Positions 24,423 through 33,252 of a DNA stretch of 64,000 bases are shown in pieces. The stretch is from positions 62,001 to 126,000 of the forward strand of contig JAHEZL010000006.1 in NCBI GenBank assembly GCA_023251095.1, in the 5' to 3' direction. Source of the DNA: Flavobacteriales bacterium. Lineage in GTDB: Bacteria > Bacteroidota > Bacteroidia > Flavobacteriales_C > GCA-002722245. Numbering within the stretch: the stretch's first letter is position 1; the number at the start of each line of letters is the position of its first letter. The notes beneath the pieces are model-generated. The model was not told the origin of the DNA. It did not search any database and worked only from the letters and a program-made list of their open reading frames with translations. The translations under genes were made by a program, and so were the position numbers.

Positions 24423-25988
24423 ATGAGCATTGAAAAATTCAAAGAACAAATCAGCACTTCCTACAACTTTTCAGGTAAAAGTATTCTCTTAGGCGGTGCC
24501 ACTTTCGATAAAAACATCATCAAAGGATCAGCTGTCAAAATTCCTTTGGCCACCATCAATCGTCACGGATTAATTGCAGGAGCAACAGGAACCGGAAAAA
24601 CAAAATCCATTCAGCGCATCGCCGAAGCTTTGTCGGAACAGGGCGTAAATGTTTTGCTCATGGACATCAAAGGCGACATCAGTGGCATTTCTAAAGCCGG
24701 CAGTGAAAATCCTAAAATAAAAGAAAGGATGGACAGCATCGGTGCCGACTGGTCGCCACGAAAATACCCAACCGAACTCATGACCATCTCCAACGAAAAG
24801 GGATTGAGAATGCGGGCTACTGTTTCTGAATTCGGTCCCGTTCTTTTTTCAAAAGTGCTGGAGCTCAATGAGAGTCAGGAAGGTGCCGTAGCCATCATTT
24901 TTAAATATTGCGACGATAAAAAATTACCACTTTTAGATATCAAAGATTTCCGCGCAGCCTTGCAGCATTTATCGGAAGGCGACGGCAAAAAAGAAATTAC
25001 CCAGAATTACGGAGCCATCTCATCGGCCTCAGCAGGCGTGATTATGCGAAAATTACTGGAACTGGAAATGCAGGGCGGCGATAAATTTTTTGGCGAAAAA
25101 TCTTTTGAAGTCGAAGATCTTTTGCAGAAAGACGACAAGGGAAGCGCTTACATCAATATCTTACGCCTGACGGATATTCAGGACCGACCGAAATTATTTT
25201 CCACCTTCATGTTGTGCCTGCTGGCAGAGATTTACAACAAGTTCCCCGAGATAGGCGACAAGGGAGAACCTAAGCTGGTGATCTTCATCGACGAGGCCCA
25301 TTTGATTTTTAAAGAAGCATCAAAAACCTTGATGCAACAACTGGAAACCATCATCAAACTGATACGAAGCAAGGGCGTTGGAATTTTCTTTTGCACCCAA
25401 TCTCCGGCAGATATTCCGGATGTTATTTTGAGTCAGCTGGGCGCAAAGGTACAACATGCACTGCGCGCCTTCACAGCCAAAGACAGGAAAGATATTAAGT
25501 TAGTAGCCGAGAATTTCCCTTCTTCCGATTTTTATAAAACCGACGAACTCATTACCGAGCTTGGAATTGGCGAAGCTTTGGTCACTGTGCTCAGCGAAAA
25601 AGGAACACCCACTCCACTCGTTCACACGATTATGTGCGCACCGCAATCGCGCATGGATGTGCTCACTCCAGCCGAACAGGATGAAATCATTGCAGCATCT
25701 GAAATCGCAGCCGAATACAATGAAGTCATTGATCGCAAAAGCGCTTATGAAATACTAAAAGGCAAACTGGAACCGGCCAATGAAGAAATGCCGGAACAGG
25801 AAGAAAAAGTGGTGGAAGAAAAGCCCGAAAAAGAAAGTTCATCAGGCATTGCCGACACAATTAAAGCCGTTGCCGGCAGCAGCATTACAAAAACTATTGT
25901 AAGAGAATTAACCAGAGGTTTGTTTGGCGTTTTGTTCGGGAGTCCGAAAAAAACAACAACGAGAAGAAAAAAGAATAGCTTTTTTTAG
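24423..25988 (+). CDS. HerA/YjgR-like P-loop ATPase (DUF853)
   Basis: This 521-residue protein has the Walker A GATGTGKT at residues 53-60, the IKGDISGISK block at about 83, Walker B LVIFIDEAHLIF from about 285, and SKGVGIFFCTQSPADIPDVI, a sensor-type segment. These match the DUF853/YjgR branch of the FtsK-HerA ATPases. The C-terminal 80 residues are charged and low in complexity (PEQEEKVVEEKPEKES) and end in a basic KKTTTRRKKNSFF tail. HerA relatives pump DNA; the YjgR branch has no agreed function. Its tight link to a membrane protein is the main context clue. A nuclease partner such as NurA is not in view. Confidence 0.85.
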   Translation: MSIEKFKEQISTSYNFSGKSILLGGATFDKNIIKGSAVKIPLATINRHGLIAGATGTGKTKSIQRIAEALSEQGVNVLLMDIKGDISGISKAGSENPKIKERMDSIGADWSPRKYPTELMTISNEKGLRMRATVSEFGPVLFSKVLELNESQEGAVAIIFKYCDDKKLPLLDIKDFRAALQHLSEGDGKKEITQNYGAISSASAGVIMRKLLELEMQGGDKFFGEKSFEVEDLLQKDDKGSAYINILRLTDIQDRPKLFSTFMLCLLAEIYNKFPEIGDKGEPKLVIFIDEAHLIFKEASKTLMQQLETIIKLIRSKGVGIFFCTQSPADIPDVILSQLGAKVQHALRAFTAKDRKDIKLVAENFPSSDFYKTDELITELGIGEALVTVLSEKGTPTPLVHTIMCAPQSRMDVLTPAEQDEIIAASEIAAEYNEVIDRKSAYEILKGKLEPANEEMPEQEEKVVEEKPEKESSSGIADTIKAVAGSSITKTIVRELTRGLFGVLFGSPKKTTTRRKKNSFF

Positions 25989-26349
25989 CGCACACAAGCT
26001 TCACGCTTAGTTCGTCAGGAAATGAGCCACTAACTTCGTGCGAAGGCCCGAGCTAAGAGGCGAGCGTGTGAAAGATTTTCGTGCGGTGGCAGCATCTCTT
26101 AGCTCTTGATTTTTTGTTACTTTTTCATCAAGGAAAAAGTAAAAGAAAAGAGGCTGAAAGCCTCAATAAAAGGAAATGAGGTTGCTTCATTTTTGAGTAC
26201 AAAAATTTCGCAATGACGAACTAGGTGTATTTCCCCCTACAATTTTCTACTAATTTCCCGTAAGGTGAACCCCGTATTTTTGTCTTTTTTTCCAAAAAAA
26301 ACCGCTGTAATGCTCTGATTTTTAAATCTTTTTAGCTATCTTAAGTACA
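25989..26349. other. 361-bp intergenic region made of decayed palindromic repeats
   Basis: No gene is visible. From left to right it holds an imperfect inverted pair (about 25990-26010 and 26053-26072, CACAC...CTTAG and CTAAG...GTGTG), a perfect 10-bp hairpin TTACTTTTTC/GAAAAAGTAA at 26117-26142, a small AGGCT/AGCCT hairpin near 26150-26165, and a 42-bp half of the family D element at 26176-26217. After 26220 it becomes AT-rich leader for the PKD protein gene. Confidence 0.7.
26176..26217. repeat. Solo arm of inverted-repeat element, family D
   Basis: Forty-two bases are identical to the reverse complement of the left arm and first spacer bases of the element at 47314-47460, including GCTTCATTTTTGAGTACAAA. 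Only one arm is present here, so this is a decayed or solo copy. Confidence 0.9.
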
Positions 26350-29300
26350 ATGAAAGGATTTGAATCGATATTCAAATTCGTACGGGCACACAAGGGTATC
26401 TTATTAAAATTTATTTTATCAGGCGTAATTCAATTTGCATTGCCATTGAATTCCGTTTGCCAGAACGCTGCCCTAACGAACCAAGTGCATGATCATTCTC
26501 ACGAGAATGATGTAGTTGAGGTATTGGAGCAATTCTACCATGATAATTTCCGCGATTCTCTTTTCTGGAACAACATCAAAAACCAATGGACAGGCGATGA
26601 AAAGCACTATGAGCTGGCGCGTCAGAAAGCACTCGGTTTTCTTTTCGAGAAAGAACATCAGTTCATGGAAAAGTGCATTGCACAAGGAAAAATAAATGAT
26701 GATGAGCTCCTCAGCTTTAAAATAGAAATTCACCACATCCTTCCTGAAAAACTAAACTCCTTACAATTTGAAATCAATAATCATCCACTCAACGCACCCG
26801 TACCTGTGCCCGCAGCCCTGGAATGCGACAATCTGGATTTTGAAAAATGTGATTTCACCAATTGGCAGTTGTTTGAAGGTACTGTAGACGGAAATCCTTT
26901 CGGATACATCAACATTGTTCCGAGCGGCGGCTATGGAACAAATTTTCCGGGAACCGGAATGCAACACAGTATTATCTCGGGCGCTGCAATGGATCCCAAT
27001 GTTCCTATTCAGCAGGTTCGTCCGGGCGGAACATGCTCTGCCATGGTGGGCGACGGAAATGGAACTGGAGCAAAAGCTGCAAGTATCCGAAGAACTTTTA
27101 CGGTTAACGCCGATGATTACAATTTTTATTACAGCTACGCAGTGGTGATGCAAAATCCTGCACACAACATCAATGAACAACCTTATTTCAGAATCCGATT
27201 GTATGACCAGGCTAACAACTCCATTGCCTGTGCCGAGTATGATGTGTATGGCGGAAATGGAGATGCCGACTGGATGGTCCTGGGCACAGGAGCAAACACG
27301 ATAAATTATGTCGACTGGAAATCAGCCTTCATTCCTTTGCAGGCTTACATCGGACAAAATCTTACCATTGAATTTACAACAGGAGATTGCAGCAGAGGCG
27401 GACATTATTGCTATGCTTACATTGAAGGCGAATGCAATATTCCTGTAAAACTAAGCGACACGGCAGCATGCGTTGGTCGCCCAGTAACCATTACCGCTCC
27501 TGCCGGTGCCAGAAGTTATTTATGGTCGAATGGTGCAACCACTGAAGAAATGACCACAGAAATTCCGGGTGAATACTGGGTAAGAATGGAAGGAACAGCC
27601 GGCGGATGTTTTGCTTATGATACTGTTCACGTTGGAACTTATGCCGTTAGCACAGCTAGCTTCACAGTAGATTCAGTTTGTTTCGGAAAAGCAAATTCAT
27701 TTGCCGATCACAGTTTTCCCGCCAATACCATTGCTTCCTGGAAATGGGATTATCTCAACAACGGAACTGTTGGAAGTACTTCTCAAAATCCGACCAACAG
27801 CTATACTTCAGCCGGATCATTTACTGCAAAATTAACGGTAACCAACATCTGGGGTTGTATCGACGATACCACCCGTTTAGTATTTGTAGCACCTAAACCT
27901 GTTGCCGAATTTTCTTCTACCCTCACCTGCAAAAATGATTCAACTGCGTTCAGCGATTTAGCAACGGGAACTATTACTACCAGAAAATGGGATTTTTACA
28001 ACAACAATCTCAACACATCTACTCTGCAAAATCCTAATTTTTTATACCCGAATCAGATTGCTGCAACAGCAAAATATAAAGTTTCTACGCAATACGGATG
28101 TACCGATTCTATTACTCATCCCATTGCTTATCACCCCATGCCAACGGCTAGTTTCACGCAAAGCGATGTTTGTTTTCCTCAGGCGATGAATTTCATCAGC
28201 ACTTCCACCGTAAGTAGCGGAAGCATCGCGCAACACCTGTGGAATTATGGCGATACACTCGGAACAGGATCAGGAATAAATGCTTCTTATTCTTATATCA
28301 GATACGGAAAACACAATGTGAAATTAAAAGTGATCAGCGATAAAAACTGCGTCGACAGTATTTCCAAACAGGTAACTGTTTTTGAAAAACCTAAAATAGA
28401 TTTCCTCACCACAAATGTTTGCGACAAAGTAAATGTTGCCTTCGATAATAAATCCACATTAACTTCCACGGCCACTTTTACTTCATGGCAATGGGATATA
28501 TTGAACAATGGATCGGTAGAATACAGCACAAAAAACACCACTCATCTTTTTCCGGCTGCAGGAACCTTCCGCGTTTTGTTGAAAGGCACCACTTCAGAAA
28601 GTTGCTGGGATACCCTCTCAAAAAGCATTACTGTTTATCCTTTGCCTCTAGCTAAATTCTCTGCCGATCGCATCTGTAAAGGGAAATCAACTTCGTTCAG
28701 CGATCATTCCACAGGAAATATCGCAACATGGAAATGGGATTTTGATAACAATGGAAGCGTGGAAAGCGCTCTTCAAAATCCGGGATATACTTACGCCACA
28801 CATGGAAATTTCACAGCCAAATTAAAAGTCACTACCGATAAATTGTGCTCCGATTCCACAACAGGATCGGTTGTTGTAAATCCGCTCCCAAGCGCTGCTT
28901 TCAACAGCACCAATATTTGTCAGCCTTTGCCAATGCAGTTCAACAACGCCTCCACCGTAAATCCGGGAAGCATTACTTATGTCAATTGGACCTTCGAACC
29001 GGGGGTAGATCACAACACTGATTTAAATCCTGTTCACGCCTTTTCAGCCAGCGGAAATTACAACGTAAAACTTTTCGTGCGCACCGATAGTGCTTGTGTC
29101 GACAGTATTATTAAACCCGTTTCTTATTATGAAAAACCTGTTGCCGCTTTTACCGTGAACGATCAGTGCGCTGCAAGTGTCGCCACTTTCAACAATGCGT
29201 CAACCGTATTGAGTTCAACTATTACTGAATGGAAATGGGACATCGATATCAACGGAAGCACTGATTACACTGCCAAAAACAGCACACACACTTACAATAC

Positions 29301-30678
29301 ACCGGGCAATAAAACAGCAGAATTAATTGTAAAAACAGCTCAGGGTTGTTTGGATACCGTTCAAAAACCTTTGGTAATTCATCCTTTGCCTCTTGCTAAT
29401 TTCAGCATCAATGATGCCTGTGTTTCTGATTCGGCGGGATTTATCGACAATTCCATTGTTTCAAGCGGAAGCATCAGCAACTGGAAATGGAATTTCGGAG
29501 ACGGTAAAAATTCCGTTTTGAAAAATTCAAAAAACAAATTCGCATCCGAAGGAATTTACAATGTAACATTGATCGTTGGCTCCGATAAAAATTGCAAAGA
29601 CACGATCAACCATCCTGTCAACATCTGGCCTCTCCCCTCTCCGGATTTCAGCAGTGAAAATGTATGTTTGAAACAGGAAAATATTTTCATCGGCTTGAGT
29701 TCAATTTCTTCTGCTAATACCTCCAACAATATTGTTCAATCTTCCTGGAAATTTGGCGACAATCAAAACTCTTATGCTCTGGCACCTGCACATACATACG
29801 AACAAGCGGGAACTTATGCTGCGCGTTTGGTTTTAACTTCCAATCACAATTGCGTGGATTCAACTACTAAAAACATTATCGTTCATCCTCTTCCGCAAGC
29901 TAATTTTGGCAGCAGTGATCCAGAAGGTTGCGCCAGATGGTGTGTTGATTTTAACGACAGCAGCAGCGTTGCATCAGGCCTTGTAAATAAATACCTGTGG
30001 GATTTTGGCGATGGATCTACTTCCCAAAGTAAAAATCCGAAACACTGTTTTGAAAATACAGGAAGTTCTCCTTTGTATTTTAATATTTCACTTTCCGTTA
30101 CTTCAAACTACGGGTGCAGTGCCGACACTTCCATTAAAAATATGATCACCGCCAATCCTATCGCCCACGCTGATTTCTCTTTTGATCCGGGTGAACTCGA
30201 TGAAAACAATAACATTGTTCAGTTTACCAATGAATCATCAAGATCAAATTCATGGCTGTGGCGCTATGGCGACGGCGACTCCTGCACAAATGAAAATCCT
30301 TTGCATCAATACAAAAATGTTGGTGATTACAACATCACTCTCATATCCAATAATCAATACAATTGCATGGATTCCACCAGCAAAGACATTCGTTTAAAAC
30401 CGGTTTATTCTTATTATTTCCCTAATACATTTACACCAAATGAAGATGGGACAAACGATATTTTTTACGCTTACACCTATAACATAACCGATTTTAAAAT
30501 GCACATTTTCAACCGTTGGGGGGAACTGCTGTTTACCTCGTACAGCCTTGATCAAGGCTGGAATGGTTTATACCAAGGAAACTTAGTTCAGGTAGATACT
30601 TATGTTTATAAAGCTTATCTCACCGATATTTTCGGGAAGAAACATGAAGTGGTTGGGAAGGTGAATTGTGTGAGGTAA
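26350..30678 (+). CDS. PKD-repeat surface protein with type B T9SS tail
   Basis: This 1442-residue protein has an N-terminal signal segment (hydrophobic about residues 19-36, cleavage near CQNAA). Residues about 150-370 form a jelly-roll-like region (CDNLDFEKCDFTNWQL, YAYIEGEC). Eleven PKD-type domains of about 84 residues run from about 433 to 1355. Most have a Cys early and another in a WGCIDD- or KNCVDS-like end, and alternate between WKFGD-type and WDxDNNG-type turns. The last 88 residues (YYFPNTFTPNEDGTNDIF, FNRWGELLF) are the gliding-motility-associated CTD. It is probably exported by T9SS and displayed as an adhesin or scaffold. There is no enzymatic domain that I recognise. Confidence 0.88.
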   Translation: MKGFESIFKFVRAHKGILLKFILSGVIQFALPLNSVCQNAALTNQVHDHSHENDVVEVLEQFYHDNFRDSLFWNNIKNQWTGDEKHYELARQKALGFLFEKEHQFMEKCIAQGKINDDELLSFKIEIHHILPEKLNSLQFEINNHPLNAPVPVPAALECDNLDFEKCDFTNWQLFEGTVDGNPFGYINIVPSGGYGTNFPGTGMQHSIISGAAMDPNVPIQQVRPGGTCSAMVGDGNGTGAKAASIRRTFTVNADDYNFYYSYAVVMQNPAHNINEQPYFRIRLYDQANNSIACAEYDVYGGNGDADWMVLGTGANTINYVDWKSAFIPLQAYIGQNLTIEFTTGDCSRGGHYCYAYIEGECNIPVKLSDTAACVGRPVTITAPAGARSYLWSNGATTEEMTTEIPGEYWVRMEGTAGGCFAYDTVHVGTYAVSTASFTVDSVCFGKANSFADHSFPANTIASWKWDYLNNGTVGSTSQNPTNSYTSAGSFTAKLTVTNIWGCIDDTTRLVFVAPKPVAEFSSTLTCKNDSTAFSDLATGTITTRKWDFYNNNLNTSTLQNPNFLYPNQIAATAKYKVSTQYGCTDSITHPIAYHPMPTASFTQSDVCFPQAMNFISTSTVSSGSIAQHLWNYGDTLGTGSGINASYSYIRYGKHNVKLKVISDKNCVDSISKQVTVFEKPKIDFLTTNVCDKVNVAFDNKSTLTSTATFTSWQWDILNNGSVEYSTKNTTHLFPAAGTFRVLLKGTTSESCWDTLSKSITVYPLPLAKFSADRICKGKSTSFSDHSTGNIATWKWDFDNNGSVESALQNPGYTYATHGNFTAKLKVTTDKLCSDSTTGSVVVNPLPSAAFNSTNICQPLPMQFNNASTVNPGSITYVNWTFEPGVDHNTDLNPVHAFSASGNYNVKLFVRTDSACVDSIIKPVSYYEKPVAAFTVNDQCAASVATFNNASTVLSSTITEWKWDIDINGSTDYTAKNSTHTYNTPGNKTAELIVKTAQGCLDTVQKPLVIHPLPLANFSINDACVSDSAGFIDNSIVSSGSISNWKWNFGDGKNSVLKNSKNKFASEGIYNVTLIVGSDKNCKDTINHPVNIWPLPSPDFSSENVCLKQENIFIGLSSISSANTSNNIVQSSWKFGDNQNSYALAPAHTYEQAGTYAARLVLTSNHNCVDSTTKNIIVHPLPQANFGSSDPEGCARWCVDFNDSSSVASGLVNKYLWDFGDGSTSQSKNPKHCFENTGSSPLYFNISLSVTSNYGCSADTSIKNMITANPIAHADFSFDPGELDENNNIVQFTNESSRSNSWLWRYGDGDSCTNENPLHQYKNVGDYNITLISNNQYNCMDSTSKDIRLKPVYSYYFPNTFTPNEDGTNDIFYAYTYNITDFKMHIFNRWGELLFTSYSLDQGWNGLYQGNLVQVDTYVYKAYLTDIFGKKHEVVGKVNCVR

Positions 30679-30702
30679 ATAATAGTTTTAAGAAGTCCTC
30701 TT

Positions 30703-30773
30703 TTGTAGAGACGGAAGATTTTCCGTCTCCGATCAAGCCACATTCTGAGACGCAAAATTTTGCGTCTCTACAA
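30703..30773. repeat. Two-hairpin palindromic element, family B, copy 1
   Basis: The outer arms TTGTAGAGACG (30703-30713) and CGTCTCTACAA (30763-30773) are perfect inverted repeats. Each is the start of a 22-nt hairpin: GAGACGGAA/TTCCGTCTC at 30708-30729 and a fully self-complementary one at 30747-30768. The element fills the gap between two convergent genes and may also act as a terminator. A second copy is at 34150-34230. Confidence 0.92.
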
Positions 30774-30807
30774 GAAAAAACGAAACCGAAAAACATCATT
30801 CTCAATC

Positions 30808-32163
30808 TTACAACGGAATTTCTGTCGCCATACTTTCCGCATTTGCTATATCCTTTTTTGATCCCTCATGCTCAGGAAGCGACGTCACTTTACTTCCTTT
30901 AAATCCATAATAAGCAATGAAAAGATAACAAGCCACAGGAACTAAAAAAGCTTTTTGAATTCCCTGTAATCCTGAAACATAGCCCATCAGCGGAGGAACG
31001 AAAGCGCCACCAACAATCGCCATTACCAAATAAGAAGAACCTTGTTTTGCAAAAGAACCCAGATCTTTAATTGCCAAAGTGAAAATAGTTGGGAACATAA
31101 TAGAATTGCACAAACCAATTAAAACAATGGAATACAAGGCAACACTTCCGCTGGTAAACACACCAACAAACAAAAGCGCTACAGCTACCAAAGCATTAAA
31201 ACCAACTACTTTGCTCGGACTGATTTTACTCAGGAAATAAGAACCTGCAAATCGTCCCACCATGGCGAAAAACATGTAGTAACTCACGAAGTTTTTTCCT
31301 TCCAGTTCTGTTAATCCGCCAATAGCAGGATCACCGGCTAAACGGATAATGAAACTACCAATGGCCACTTCTGCGCCCACATACAGAAAAATTGAAAGTA
31401 CTCCCAACAACAAATGTTTGTGGGTAAAAATGGTGGTTTTATCATTTGAGGAATCCGCTACTACCTCTTCTTCCTCAGCACCAATTTCGGGCAACTTAGA
31501 AAAATAAATGATAGCAGAAATCAACAAAATCACCGCCGCCAATCCAACATAAGTCAATATCACCATACTCGATTGTTCTTCTTGTACCGCCAATTTTTCA
31601 ACCGCAGAAAGAAGATTGAATTCTTCATCAGTTAATGCCGACAAGATTAAAGTTCCGCCTATCCACGGTCCGACTGTGGCTCCCAATGAATTAAAAGCCT
31701 GCGTTAAATTCAAACGCGCCGATGCTGTTTCGGGTTTTCCTAAAATGGTCACATAAGGGTTTGCCGCAACCTGCAACAAAGTAACACCTGATGCGAGAAT
31801 AAACAGGGCCGCCAAAAACACAAAATAAATTCCGGTGATTGCCGCAGGAATAAAAAGCAAAGCGCCGGCCAGCATACACAACAAACCAATCAACATCGCT
31901 CTTTTGTAACCTACTCTTTTAATGATGGATGCTGATGGAATCGACATAATAAAATACGCAATGAAAAAAGAAAACTGCACCAGCGACGATTGGAAATCAC
32001 TGAGATTACAAGCCTTTTTCAAATATGGAATCAACACATCATTCAGGTTCGTTACAAAGGCCCAAATGAAAAATAAATTGGTCACCACGATTAAAGGCAT
32101 CTTATAACTTTGCCCTTCTACGTAGGTACTTTTCAGGTTTGATGATGGAAGTCCGGCTGCCAT
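30808..32163 (-). CDS. Sugar:H+ symporter, FucP-like MFS transporter
   Basis: This 451-residue inner-membrane protein has about 12 hydrophobic segments. It begins with the FucP/GluP signature (FFIWAFVTNLNDVLIPYLKKAC), followed by QSSLVQFSFFIAYFIMSIP and LLQVAANPYVTILGKPETAS, with the conserved NPY. FucP-family proteins import fucose, glucose or galactose with protons. It is the last gene of the xylose operon, so xylose is the likely substrate here, an inference from context. No other transporter is in the operon. It lies 112 bp after the transketolase C-terminal half. Confidence 0.9.
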   Translation of the reverse strand: MAAGLPSSNLKSTYVEGQSYKMPLIVVTNLFFIWAFVTNLNDVLIPYLKKACNLSDFQSSLVQFSFFIAYFIMSIPSASIIKRVGYKRAMLIGLLCMLAGALLFIPAAITGIYFVFLAALFILASGVTLLQVAANPYVTILGKPETASARLNLTQAFNSLGATVGPWIGGTLILSALTDEEFNLLSAVEKLAVQEEQSSMVILTYVGLAAVILLISAIIYFSKLPEIGAEEEEVVADSSNDKTTIFTHKHLLLGVLSIFLYVGAEVAIGSFIIRLAGDPAIGGLTELEGKNFVSYYMFFAMVGRFAGSYFLSKISPSKVVGFNALVAVALLFVGVFTSGSVALYSIVLIGLCNSIMFPTIFTLAIKDLGSFAKQGSSYLVMAIVGGAFVPPLMGYVSGLQGIQKAFLVPVACYLFIAYYGFKGSKVTSLPEHEGSKKDIANAESMATEIPL

Positions 32164-32275
32164 AATTTTAAGTTTTAATTAATTTTTCTTTTACATTTTT
32201 TTTTGCAAAGCAGTAGCCAATGTTGAAATTTTTTCAACTTGAATAACTACTTAAATTTTACTGTGAACTTTTCTC

Positions 32276-33235
32276 CTACTTCGATTTTCTGGCAATCGCT
32301 TTTAAAGCCGATTCCACTATATTTTCGGCACTCAAGCCGTATTTTATCATGAGTTGTTCAGGCGTTCCGCTTTCTCCGAAGGAATCATTTACCGCTACCA
32401 TTTCCAGCGGAGCCGGATTTATTCTTGCGAGTAATTGTGCAACACTGTCGCCCAATCCGCCATTCATCTGATGTTCTTCAGCCGATACTACACAACCTGT
32501 TTTATTGACAGATGCCAAAACTGCTTTTTCATCAAAAGGTTTTATCGAATGAATATTGATGATCTCCGCATCAATTCCTTTTTGTTCTAAAATTTCTCCG
32601 GCTTTGATCGCTTCCCAAACCAAGTGACCTGTTGCAACTATCGTAACATCTTTTCCTTCGTTGAGCATCACTGCTTTTCCAACTTCAAAAATTTGATCTT
32701 TCGGTGTATAATTAGGAACCACCGGTCGACCGAATCTTAAGTAAACCGGACCGTCATATTTTGCAATAGCAATCGTTGCAGCTTTGGTTTGATTGTAATC
32801 GCAAGTATTGATTACCGCCATTCCCGGCAACATTTTCATCAATCCCAAATCCTCCAGGATTTGATGCGTTGCGCCATCTTCACCTAAAGTTAATCCGGCG
32901 TGAGACGCACATATTTTTACATTTTTTCCTGAGTAAGCAATCGACTGACGAATCTGATCATACACTCTTCCCGTAGAAAAATTAGCGAAAGTTCCGGTGA
33001 AAGGAATTTTTCCGCCGATGGTTAATCCGGCAGCAACACCCATCATATTGGCTTCTGAAATTCCCATCTGGAAAAATCTTTCCGGAAATTCTTTTTGGAA
33101 ATCGCCCATTTTTAATGAGCCAATTAAATCGGCACACAAGCCAACAACGTTTGGATTTGTTCTTCCCAACTCCAGCAATCCCGCACCAAATCCTGATCTG
33201 GTATCGAATTTTTCAGTGAATGTATATTTTTTCAT
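32276..33235 (-). CDS. Transketolase, C-terminal (pyrimidine-binding) subunit
   Basis: This 319-residue protein corresponds to the pyrimidine-binding and C-terminal domains of transketolase. It has RSGFGAGLLELGRTNPNVVG, FFQMGISEANMMGVAAG (with the catalytic-type Glu), FANFSTGRVYDQIRQSIAYS, and a C-terminal IVATGHLVWEAIKAGEIL. Together with the gene just upstream it makes a split enzyme that moves two-carbon units between sugar phosphates. The gap between the halves is 17 bp, so both subunits should be made together. It follows from the xylose pathway that xylulose-5-phosphate is a substrate. Confidence 0.95.
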   Translation of the reverse strand: MKKYTFTEKFDTRSGFGAGLLELGRTNPNVVGLCADLIGSLKMGDFQKEFPERFFQMGISEANMMGVAAGLTIGGKIPFTGTFANFSTGRVYDQIRQSIAYSGKNVKICASHAGLTLGEDGATHQILEDLGLMKMLPGMAVINTCDYNQTKAATIAIAKYDGPVYLRFGRPVVPNYTPKDQIFEVGKAVMLNEGKDVTIVATGHLVWEAIKAGEILEQKGIDAEIINIHSIKPFDEKAVLASVNKTGCVVSAEEHQMNGGLGDSVAQLLARINPAPLEMVAVNDSFGESGTPEQLMIKYGLSAENIVESALKAIARKSK

Positions 33236-33252
33236 TTTTAGTATTTTTCAGA

